A DNA stretch of 9,420 nt from CAIPFQ01 sp964641775 (lineage in GTDB: Bacteria; Chlamydiota; Chlamydiia; Chlamydiales; SM23-39), in NCBI GenBank assembly GCA_964641775.1, contig CAZXLK010000054.1, forward strand, positions 1-9,420, written 5' to 3'. A model generated the notes under the pieces. The model made no database searches and was not told where the DNA came from. It was given only the letters and a program-made list of their open reading frames with translations. Both the position numbers and the translations under genes were made by a program. Positions within the stretch are counted from its first letter, which is position 1. Each line of letters starts with the position of its first letter. Shown piece after piece: positions 1-5,852 of the stretch.

Positions 1-3000
1 GTTATTGTTGTGGGACCCGATCTCAAATTCAATCAATGCGGCCTGCCTAAGAAAATGGCCCTAGATCTTTTTGAGCCTTTCATCGTAAAAAGACTCAAAG
101 ACCTCGGCTATGTCTATACGATCCGCTCTGCAAAAAAATTAATTCAAAAACAGGCTCCTGAAGTTTGGGACGTTTTGGAAGAGATCATTAAAGGACATCC
201 CGTTCTTCTCAACCGAGCTCCAACCCTTCACCGCCTTGGAATCCAGGCTTTTGAGCCGGTTCTTATCGAAGGAAAAGCGATCCGGATCCATCCGCTTGTA
301 ACGACAGCTTTCAATGCTGACTTTGATGGCGACCAAATGGCGGTCCACATTCCGCTTTCTATTGAAGCACAGCTTGAAGCGAAACTTCTCATGATGGCGC
401 CTGATAATATTTTCTTACCATCTTCCGGAAAACCGGTCGCTGTACCATCTCAAGATATGATTCTTGGCCTCTACTATATCATGCACGATCCGGTTGTGCA
501 GCCCGGCAAAGAAAATGATCCTATCAAAACATTTGCAAGTCCTGAAGAAGTGCTCATGGCCTTCTATTCCGGCGGCAGCTATAACTGGTTTGCCAAAGAA
601 GCGGCTCAAGATGAGAGGCTCGATCATTTTGGCCGAGGAATGCACATCCATCAAAAGATCAAAGTATTGATTGAAGGTGGCATTATTGAAACAACTCCCG
701 GTCGGGTGATCTTCAATACGATTGTACCTAAAGAGCTGGGATTCCAAAACTACGTACTCCGTAAAAAGCGGCTTTCAGAGTTAGTTCTTGAGTGCTACAA
801 AAAAATTGGCTTGGAAACGACTGTTAAATTCTTAGACAAGATGAAAAATCTTGGCTTTGCGGAAGCGACTAAAGCAGCGATCTCAATGGGTACTGCCGAT
901 ATCAAGATCCCTGCTGAGAAAAAGCAGATGCTCGAAGATGCAGCCAAACGGGTTGCTGTTGTGAAAAAGCAATACGAAGACGGGATCATCACAGAAGGGG
1001 AGCGCCACTCCAAAATCATTAGCATTTGGACTGAAGTTTCCGATAAACTCTCTGATAATCTTTTCAAACTCATTTACGATACGTCACAAGGCGAGCTCAA
1101 TCCGCTCTATCTCATGGTAGATTCGGGCGCGAGGGGAAACAAGTCCCAGGTTAAGCAGTTAGGAGCTCTCCGTGGTCTGATGGCTCGCCCGTCCGGCGAA
1201 ATTATCGAATCGCCGATTAGGGCAAACTTCCGAGAAGGTTTAACCGTGATGGAATACTTCATTTCAACACACGGTGCCCGAAAAGGTCTTTCCGATACGG
1301 CGTTAAAAACGGCCGACTCGGGATATCTCACACGCCGTCTTGTCGACGTTGCGCAAGATGTCACTGTGACTAGAGATGATTGCGGAACGCTCAATGGCAT
1401 TGAAGTGGGAGCAATCAAACAAGGGACGGAAGAGCTTCTTCCGATCAAAGATCGAATTTATGGAAGAACGGTTCTGGAAGATATCTATCAGCCGGGAAAC
1501 AGCACGAAAATTCTTGCCCGCTCAGGCGATGTTTTAACCGCTGGTCAGGCCGAAGCGATCGACGATTCCAATATTGAAACCATTCGGATCCGTTCAGCAC
1601 TCACTTGCGAGAGCCGCCGCGGGATTTGCGCAAAATGCTATGGTCTCAATCTTGCTACCGGCAATATTGTTGGCATGGGCGAAGCCATCGGTATTATCGC
1701 AGCGCAGTCGATCGGCGAACCGGGAACGCAGCTTACAATGAGAACGTTCCACTTGGGAGGTATTGCATCTGCCGGTTTAAGTCCGGAGCTCATTACGGAG
1801 CATAATGGCGTCCTCATTTACATGGATCTTCGGGTCGTTCAAAACGAAGAAGGGCACTGGCTTGCGCTCAATAAAAATGGAACGCTGCAAATTGTCCGAG
1901 ATGAAGGAAGAACGCTAGAAGATTACAAAAAACTTCTTAGCAACAAATCGATTGAGCCTCTTCAAAGCTTTACGATTGAGCTTGGGACAAAGATTCTCTT
2001 TACCGATGGCTCCAAAGTGAAGAAAAAGACAAAAGTTGGCCAATGGGAGCAGCATAGCAGCCCGATCATTTGCGAGCGTCCCGGGTATGTCAAATACGAC
2101 GATCTGGTTGAAGGGATTTCGACGATGCGGGAAGTCAATAAGCAAACCGGCCAGGTTGAACTCATCGTAAAACAGCACCGCGGCGAGCTTCATCCTCAAA
2201 TCGCCATCTACACCGATCCTGAATATGCTCAATTGGTGGGTACCTATGCGATCCCATCGGGGGCTGTAATTTCAACCCGAGAAGGGCAGTATGTTAGTGC
2301 CGGTATGGTTCTTGCAAAACTTCCACGAGGCGCAATCAAAACGAAGGACATCACGGGAGGTCTTCCACGAGTTGCAGAACTCTTCGAAGCCCGCCGGCCA
2401 AAAGATGCAGCAGAAATTGCCAAGCTCGATGGCGTGATTGATTTCCGCGGGGTTCAGAAGAACAAGCGGATTGTTGTTGTTCGCGATGATGTGACGGGCA
2501 TGGAAGAGGAGCATCTCATTCCTCTCACCAAGCACTTAATTGTTCAAAAAGGGGACAGCGTTGTAAAAGGTCAGCAGCTCACAGAGGGTCTTGTTGTTCT
2601 TCAAGAAATTCTTGATATTTGCGGCGTTCGAGAGCTCCAAAAATATCTTGTCAACCAGGTCCAAGAAGTCTATCGCCTCCAGGGCGTTGACATCAACGAC
2701 AAGCACATTGAGATCATTGTTCGGCAGATGTTGCAAAAAGTGCGGATCACCGACCCGGGCGACACCACCTTCCTCCACGGAGAAGATGTCGATCGCAAGC
2801 ACTTCCACGAGCAAAACCGCAAGACGATCGAAGAGGGCGGAAAACCAGCAGCGGCAACGCCGGTTCTCCTGGGCATCACCCGCGCCTCTCTCGGCACGGA
2901 GTCCTTCATCTCAGCGGCTTCCTTCCAAGAAACCACACGCGTTCTCACAGAAGCGGCCAGCGAAAGCAAGACCGACTACATGCTCGACATGAAAGCAAAC

Positions 3001-3138
3001 CTCATCATGGGTCACATGATCCCAGGCGGCACAGGCTACGAATACCACAAAAAAGTCAACCGCTACATCGAAGCCCAAACCGTCGAACAGCTCGAAATCG
3101 ATTTCACAACAGATGTCGCTGCAACAGTAACAGTGTAG
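1..3138 (+). CDS. rpoC: DNA-directed RNA polymerase beta' subunit, C-terminal part (5' end outside window)
   Basis: This is the catalytic beta' subunit of RNA polymerase. The frame is open from base 1 (VIVVGPDLK) to the TAG at 3136-3138, giving 1045 residues. Residue 1 corresponds to about residue 354 of E. coli RpoC. The Mg2+-binding NADFDGD motif is at codons 313-333 (window residues 105-111). The second zinc site is complete, with Cys at window residues 461, 536, 543 and 546 (DDCGTLNG and CESRRGICAKC). The trigger-loop motif AAQSIGEPGTQLTMRTFH follows at about nt 1700-1752. The C-terminus (ITRASLGTESFISAASFQETTRVLTEAA, then IMGHMIPGGTGYEYHKK) is complete, with a roughly 20-residue acidic/hydrophobic tail that looks chlamydial to me. 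Codon choice changes from about nt 2690 onward, with nearly all C-ending Asn, Tyr and Phe codons. The gene presumably belongs to an rpoBC operon, whose upstream part is not visible. Confidence 0.98.
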   Translation, partial: VIVVGPDLKFNQCGLPKKMALDLFEPFIVKRLKDLGYVYTIRSAKKLIQKQAPEVWDVLEEIIKGHPVLLNRAPTLHRLGIQAFEPVLIEGKAIRIHPLVTTAFNADFDGDQMAVHIPLSIEAQLEAKLLMMAPDNIFLPSSGKPVAVPSQDMILGLYYIMHDPVVQPGKENDPIKTFASPEEVLMAFYSGGSYNWFAKEAAQDERLDHFGRGMHIHQKIKVLIEGGIIETTPGRVIFNTIVPKELGFQNYVLRKKRLSELVLECYKKIGLETTVKFLDKMKNLGFAEATKAAISMGTADIKIPAEKKQMLEDAAKRVAVVKKQYEDGIITEGERHSKIISIWTEVSDKLSDNLFKLIYDTSQGELNPLYLMVDSGARGNKSQVKQLGALRGLMARPSGEIIESPIRANFREGLTVMEYFISTHGARKGLSDTALKTADSGYLTRRLVDVAQDVTVTRDDCGTLNGIEVGAIKQGTEELLPIKDRIYGRTVLEDIYQPGNSTKILARSGDVLTAGQAEAIDDSNIETIRIRSALTCESRRGICAKCYGLNLATGNIVGMGEAIGIIAAQSIGEPGTQLTMRTFHLGGIASAGLSPELITEHNGVLIYMDLRVVQNEEGHWLALNKNGTLQIVRDEGRTLEDYKKLLSNKSIEPLQSFTIELGTKILFTDGSKVKKKTKVGQWEQHSSPIICERPGYVKYDDLVEGISTMREVNKQTGQVELIVKQHRGELHPQIAIYTDPEYAQLVGTYAIPSGAVISTREGQYVSAGMVLAKLPRGAIKTKDITGGLPRVAELFEARRPKDAAEIAKLDGVIDFRGVQKNKRIVVVRDDVTGMEEEHLIPLTKHLIVQKGDSVVKGQQLTEGLVVLQEILDICGVRELQKYLVNQVQEVYRLQGVDINDKHIEIIVRQMLQKVRITDPGDTTFLHGEDVDRKHFHEQNRKTIEEGGKPAAATPVLLGITRASLGTESFISAASFQETTRVLTEAASESKTDYMLDMKANLIMGHMIPGGTGYEYHKKVNRYIEAQTVEQLEIDFTTDVAATVTV

Positions 3139-3152
3139 GAAAAGAAAAAGAC

Positions 3153-3178
3153 ATTCCCCCTTCTACGAAGGGGGGAAT
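3153..3178. other. GC-rich hairpin 15 bp after rpoC stop
   Basis: The sequence ATTCCCCCTT...GAAGGGGGGAAT can pair over about 8 Watson-Crick base pairs plus a G-T wobble and a T-A pair, around a small loop near 3163-3168. On the plus strand it is followed by an A-run rather than a T-run, so it is not a canonical intrinsic terminator for rpoC on its own. On the minus strand it would be followed by a T-rich tract (complement of 3140-3150). It may act as an mRNA 3' end stabiliser or as part of a composite terminator with the next element. Confidence 0.5.
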
Positions 3179-3180
3179 AT

Positions 3181-3250
3181 AAAAAAAGAAGGGCAGGGTT
3201 TCACCCTGCACCCAGCAAAGGGCTAGCGCCCTTTGCAATCCCAATTTTTT
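3181..3250. terminator. Tandem double-hairpin element, probable (bidirectional) terminator of the rpoC transcript
   Basis: Two perfect hairpins lie back to back. The first is GCAGGGT-TTC-ACCCTGC at 3193-3209 (7 bp). The second is GCAAAGGGC-TAGC-GCCCTTTGC at 3215-3236 (9 bp). They are flanked by an A-run at 3181-3187 and a T-run at 3245-3250. The flanks can themselves pair (A-run with T-run, GGG 3191-3193 with CCC 3240-3242), so the whole unit may fold as a three-way junction. An A-run before and a T-run after GC-rich stems is the arrangement expected of a bidirectional intrinsic terminator, although the T-run begins 8 nt beyond the second stem. The unit also looks like the kind of palindromic module that can be dispersed in genomes; copy number cannot be judged from one window. 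Confidence 0.55.
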
Positions 3251-3263
3251 ATAGAGAATAATA

Positions 3264-3794
3264 ATGAAAATCAAAAGAGAATTCCGAATTCCTAGTATAG
3301 ATCAAATATATCGAAATCCAGCAGCATATCAAAATCAAAGTAAAGCATTACAAAACCATCAAGCGGAAGAGATTGTTTGCAAAACTAAAAAACTTATTCA
3401 ATTAACAACAGAAGAAATTTATAATTTCTGTTTTTTTTCAGAATCAGCAGAACGATACATATTAAAGGCTATAAAGGCCAAACAATGCTTTGAAGAGAGA
3501 AATACTTTGCTTTCTTCTTCAGAAACAGTAGAGCTTATGATGACTATTGCACTTAAAATTGCAAAAGCTGCAATTGTATTTTATAAAGATGAAGCTTTAG
3601 GCAAAATAAATAAACTCGATCGCAAAACAAAGGCTATCCAAACAAAATTCTCGAAAAAAATGCCATTTGAAGATGTATTTTCATTAGCAGAATCTACCCT
3701 TGAAGCAACAGATGCAATCCTCAGTTTTGTGATTAAGAAACACGTAAAAAAAATAGCAAGCAGAGATTTCCCAAACACTTGTTCACTGCAATAA
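3264..3794 (+). CDS. P1: small helical protein with C-terminal CaaX box (CSLQ), first member of the array
   Basis: This is a hypothetical protein of 176 residues and I recognise no named family. The ATG at 3264 is preceded by a weak purine-rich AGAGA at 3253-3257. It has no signal peptide or transmembrane segment. It is rich in Lys and Glu and predicted by eye to be largely helical. Residues 147-157 (EATDAILSFVI) carry the helix motif shared with the downstream genes. A basic patch, KKHVKK (158-163), comes next, and the last four residues are C-S-L-Q (Cys173, codons 3780-3791). Cys-aliphatic-aliphatic-Gln at the extreme C-terminus is the eukaryotic CaaX farnesylation signal, and a polybasic stretch upstream of it is a familiar second membrane signal in host Ras-like proteins. 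The gene is clearly AT-rich compared with rpoC. Prenylation and export to a host are inferred only. Confidence 0.85.
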   Translation: MKIKREFRIPSIDQIYRNPAAYQNQSKALQNHQAEEIVCKTKKLIQLTTEEIYNFCFFSESAERYILKAIKAKQCFEERNTLLSSSETVELMMTIALKIAKAAIVFYKDEALGKINKLDRKTKAIQTKFSKKMPFEDVFSLAESTLEATDAILSFVIKKHVKKIASRDFPNTCSLQ

Positions 3795-3888
3795 GCACGT
3801 TACCTAAATTTTTTCTTGCTGATAAATTCTCATTCTCTCCATAGTTCTGTGCTCAAAACACGAAACTTTTTTAAACATGGAGAAAAAT

Positions 3889-4326
3889 ATGTCTGTTCAA
3901 TCTACTAGCAATGCAGCACACTTCAGTAATATCGAAAAGCTTATAGCAGATGCATGGTGGGAATTTTGCCCAACTTCTGATGATTCTATAAAAGAAAATG
4001 ATATTGCTAAATCCTATCTTGATGCTGTAGAGAGAATTCGTATAGCTAAGGATCCTTTTGAATCCAATGTGAGGACGCATTTAGTTTTTGCTGCTATAAA
4101 CCTTGCAGCAGCATCTAAAGCATTTCTTGATCAATCTTCAAATACTTACGACGACTTAAATGATGAGTATAAAACTATAGAACAAGCTAAGGTATTCTGC
4201 TGGGACTTAGAGAAAGAACCATTTGATGGAATGGTGGAACGCGTCATGGATGCAACAAAAACAATACTCCTCTATGCAATTAGATCCCATCAAGATCATC
4301 CTGATGATGGATGCGCTGTTCAATAA
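3889..4326 (+). CDS. P2: small paralogous protein with C-terminal CaaX box (CAVQ)
   Basis: This is a hypothetical protein of 145 residues. An in-frame ATG at 3877 exists, but GGAG at 3879-3882 sits 6 nt before the ATG at 3889, so 3889 is the better start. That choice gives an MSV... N-terminus matching P3 (MSV...) and P5/P6 (MSI...). The layout is as in its neighbours: an N-terminal helix, a central hydrophobic Ala-rich helix (about 64-80, VFAAINLAAASKAFL), a charged segment, and the shared motif DATKTILLYAI at 121-131. A hydrophilic acidic linker (RSHQDHPDDG) then leads to the terminal C-A-V-Q (Cys142, codons 4312-4323). It has no signal peptide or membrane span. The CaaX-like end suggests lipidation by a host farnesyltransferase if the protein reaches host cytosol; this is inference. 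I found no convincing promoter in the 82-94 nt before the gene. Confidence 0.87.
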   Translation: MSVQSTSNAAHFSNIEKLIADAWWEFCPTSDDSIKENDIAKSYLDAVERIRIAKDPFESNVRTHLVFAAINLAAASKAFLDQSSNTYDDLNDEYKTIEQAKVFCWDLEKEPFDGMVERVMDATKTILLYAIRSHQDHPDDGCAVQ

Positions 4327-4337
4327 GTGATGTTCAG

Positions 4338-4409
4338 GGGGCTTGCTGGCGTTCCGCCAGCTAAGGCAGCTGTAGCTTCCTTCCTCACCTTCGGTGAGAG
4401 CAAAGCCCC
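4338..4409. other. 72-nt four-way-junction (cloverleaf-like) inverted-repeat element
   Basis: The outer stem pairs GGGGCTT (4338-4344) with AAGCCCC (4403-4409). It encloses three arms. Arm 1 is GCTGGCG-TTC-CGCCAGC (4345-4361, 7 bp). Arm 2 is AAGG-C-AGC-TGTA-GCT-T-CCTT (4363-4382, 7 bp with one mismatch). Arm 3 is CTCACC-TTC-GGTGAG (4384-4398, 6 bp). A T-run (4414-4418) follows the closing stem, so the element may end transcripts from P2. It is much more GC-rich than the genes around it. It is not a tRNA: there is no 7-nt anticodon loop, TPsiC arm or CCA. It could be a mobile repeat, a structured RNA or a complex terminator. Confidence 0.6.
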
Positions 4410-4419
4410 AAGGTTTTTC

Positions 4420-4449
4420 TTGAAACTCAATTTGCAATTTCTTCATAAT
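4420..4449 (+). promoter_or_regulatory. Predicted sigma70-type promoter for P3-P4
   Basis: The -35 hexamer is TTGAAA (4420-4425) and the -10 hexamer is CATAAT (4444-4449), each 5/6 to consensus, with an 18-bp spacer. Transcription would start near 4456, leaving a short leader that holds the AAAGGGGG ribosome site (4466-4473) before the ATG at 4479. It directly follows the four-way-junction element and its T-run. Confidence 0.55.
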
Positions 4450-4478
4450 GTACGCCTTTTAGGAAAAAGGGGGAATAT

Positions 4479-4886
4479 ATGTCGGTATCGCTTTCAACAC
4501 AAAAATACATTGATGATGCAAGGACCTTATTTGAAAAGGCAGACAAGACCATAGCTCAAAGAATCGGCGACAATGAACGAACTTGGTTTGAGATTGATAA
4601 TGAAGGATTCCTGGAATTGGCCCTACAAGATATCAAGGATCCTGCAATTGCGATCGTGGAAGCAACTTGTGTTCCCATTAGGGTTTCAAAAATTGCTACC
4701 AAATTTTTTAAATCTCAATATCCTTCAGATGATTTAAGCTTTTTTGAAAATGATCTAAAAATCATACAAACCGCTGCTGATGACGTTGAATTTCCCGATC
4801 CCGAAAAGGGGGATATTTTTGAACAAGCATCGGCTGTAATGCAAGCAAGCGAAAGAATATTAAATTTTGTGATTGAGAATACTTAA
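4479..4886 (+). CDS. P3: small paralogous protein without CaaX box
   Basis: This is a hypothetical protein of 135 residues. The start is well supported by AAAGGGGG at 4466-4473, 5 nt before the ATG, and by the MSV N-terminus shared with P2. It has the family layout: an N-terminal helix (about 8-25), a central hydrophobic helix (VPIRVSKIATKFF, 65-77), then NDLKIIQTA (91-99; P7 has DLKII and P4 DIKIL at the matching place), and the end motif QASERILNFVI (122-132). It stops three residues later (ENT), so it lacks the linker and Cys-a-a-X tail seen in P1, P2, P5, P6 and P7. It has no signal peptide or membrane segment. It probably shares a transcript with P4, whose start is 13 nt downstream. I do not know its function; it may be a soluble member of the family. 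Confidence 0.87.
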   Translation: MSVSLSTQKYIDDARTLFEKADKTIAQRIGDNERTWFEIDNEGFLELALQDIKDPAIAIVEATCVPIRVSKIATKFFKSQYPSDDLSFFENDLKIIQTAADDVEFPDPEKGDIFEQASAVMQASERILNFVIENT

Positions 4887-4899
4887 AAGGAGAGAGAAT

Positions 4900-5337
4900 A
4901 TGCATCCGGTGCTGAGAGCAGCTTTTAGAGAACATATGGTTGAAAATGCGGAGAGACTGCTTGGGCAAGCTAATAGACGGCTGGTCTTGCGGCATTCGTT
5001 ATTTCCGCATGCGGCAAAGAAAAATGCGGCTCCCTTTATTAAACTGGGGCAGGATTGGCTAAAGGTTGCAAAAGATAAGGGGACCTCTGATGGAGAGGCG
5101 ATCGATCATACTGCGAAAATTGCCCAATGTGTAGGCGATGCTGCCGTTGCCTATTTTACCGAAATGGATCAAAGCGGCGACCCGACAACGGCTCTTAAGC
5201 CCATCGAGGAGGATATCAAAATTCTTGGGACGAAGGGTATCGATATTAAATATGAGGGGGGAGAAGAGATTCCAAGAATGATAGAAGCGTCGTTCCGAGT
5301 GCTCCATTTTGTCGCCCCTCCTTGGGGGAGATTCTAA
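4900..5337 (+). CDS. P4: small paralogous protein without CaaX box
   Basis: This is a hypothetical protein of 145 residues starting MHPVLRAAF. A longer reading from a TTG at 4873 is possible, but AAAAGGAGAG (4886-4895) points to the ATG at 4900. The family features are weaker but visible: a helical N-terminus with AERLLGQANRRL, FIKLGQDWLKVAKD (46-59), a central Ala-rich segment AKIAQCVGDAAVAYF (72-86), EEDIKIL (103-109) and EASFRVLHFVA (129-139). The C-terminus is PPWGRF, with no terminal cysteine. Its base composition is visibly higher in GC and its codon use less AT-rich than P1-P3, so it may have a different age or origin within the array. It has no signal peptide or transmembrane segment. 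It lies 13 nt after P3 and is likely co-transcribed with it. Confidence 0.85.
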   Translation: MHPVLRAAFREHMVENAERLLGQANRRLVLRHSLFPHAAKKNAAPFIKLGQDWLKVAKDKGTSDGEAIDHTAKIAQCVGDAAVAYFTEMDQSGDPTTALKPIEEDIKILGTKGIDIKYEGGEEIPRMIEASFRVLHFVAPPWGRF

Positions 5338-5344
5338 TTTATTC

Positions 5345-5374
5345 TTGACGGTATTTTAACATATTATTTATATT
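5345..5374 (+). promoter_or_regulatory. Predicted sigma70-type promoter for P5-P8
   Basis: The -35 hexamer is TTGACG (5345-5350) and the -10 hexamer is TATATT (5369-5374), each 5/6 to consensus, with an 18-bp spacer in a strongly AT-rich setting. The predicted start is near 5381, about 20 nt before the ATG of P5. A strong AGAGGAGG ribosome site lies at 5390-5397. No intrinsic terminator was seen in the 64-nt P4-P5 gap. Confidence 0.6.
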
Positions 5375-5392
5375 CTCCCTTTTCAGATTAGA

Positions 5393-5412
5393 GGAGGCAG
5401 TATGAGCATAGC
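5393..5412 (+). repeat. Direct repeat over ribosome site and start of P5 (second copy 5844-5863)
   Basis: The 20-nt stretch GGAGG-c-AGTATGAGCATAGC is found again at 5844-5863 with one difference (a for c). It spans the ribosome binding site and the first four codons (M-S-I-A) of P5 and P6. It supports a fairly recent tandem duplication giving rise to P5 and P6. Confidence 0.75.
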
Positions 5413-5833
5413 GGTGCCAGGATCGTTACAACATCATATCGATATAACAGAAGATTTACTGAAAAAAACACAACAAATCCATGACGCAAAAAAGCAGAAA
5501 TGCTTTAGTTTTTGTTCCCATACCGATAACAAAGAAAAGCAAATCGATAGAAGACTGAAAAATTGTTATACAAGGCTCTATCTTGCTAAAAATGACCATG
5601 ACAATCCAAAGGTCCATCTTGCCATTACGGCAATAACGGTTGCAAAAGTTGCCGTGCAACTGATCAAGCTATATGCGCCGGATACCGAACTAGGTGAAAT
5701 TGCAAACGAAATCACGTTTATAAAAAATATAGAGCAGGTTTTTAATCTGCCTGAAATCATCCAAGCTGCAACAAAAGTCGTAGACTTTGCCGTTTCTGCA
5801 ACGTCTGCAACTTCTTCATGCACAATTCAGTAA
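5402..5833 (+). CDS. P5: small paralogous protein with C-terminal CaaX box (CTIQ)
   Basis: This is a hypothetical protein of 143 residues with a strong ribosome site (AGAGGAGG, 5390-5397) and its own predicted promoter. It opens with MSIA, as does P6. An N-terminal helix (LQHHIDITEDLLKKTQQ) is followed by a basic, cysteine-bearing segment (KKQKCFSFCSH; Cys34 and Cys38, with Cys55 further on). The central Ala/Val-rich helix is HLAITAITVAKVAVQLIKLYAP (72-93). YAPDTELGEIANEI closely matches YAPNTEMAAIANEI in P6. The shared motif is QAATKVVDFAV (121-131). A small-residue linker (SATSATSS) then leads to the terminal C-T-I-Q (Cys140, codons 5819-5830), a good farnesyltransferase-type CaaX box. There is no signal peptide. 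It is the closest paralogue of P6, 19 nt downstream. Host prenylation is inferred, not shown. Confidence 0.9.
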   Translation: MSIAVPGSLQHHIDITEDLLKKTQQIHDAKKQKCFSFCSHTDNKEKQIDRRLKNCYTRLYLAKNDHDNPKVHLAITAITVAKVAVQLIKLYAPDTELGEIANEITFIKNIEQVFNLPEIIQAATKVVDFAVSATSATSSCTIQ

Positions 5834-5852
5834 AAACCAAAAAGGAGGAAGT

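Noticed and set aside
2591..2992. 133-codon plus-strand open frame inside rpoC
   Set aside because: It is out of frame with strongly conserved RpoC sequence and is low-complexity (Ser/Arg/Lys-rich), as expected for a shadow of the C-ending codon region.
4338..4409. Possible tRNA, because of the 72-nt cloverleaf-like fold
   Set aside because: There is no anticodon loop of 7 nt, no TTCRANNC TPsiC motif, and the arm loops are 3-4 nt, so it is not a tRNA.
4327..4554. Open frame of 75 codons covering the four-way-junction element (MMFRGLAGVPPAKAA...), and a minus-strand frame over 4207-4446
   Set aside because: Both arise from the inverted-repeat element and overlap P2 and P3. They have no ribosome site and no family-like sequence.
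4873..4899. TTG start extending P4 upstream into P3
   Set aside because: A good ribosome site (4886-4895) precedes the ATG at 4900, and the extension would overlap the P3 stop.
5787..5852. TTG start extending P6 upstream into P5
   Set aside because: The ribosome site at 5841-5848 and the 20-nt similarity to the P5 start region fix the start at 5853.
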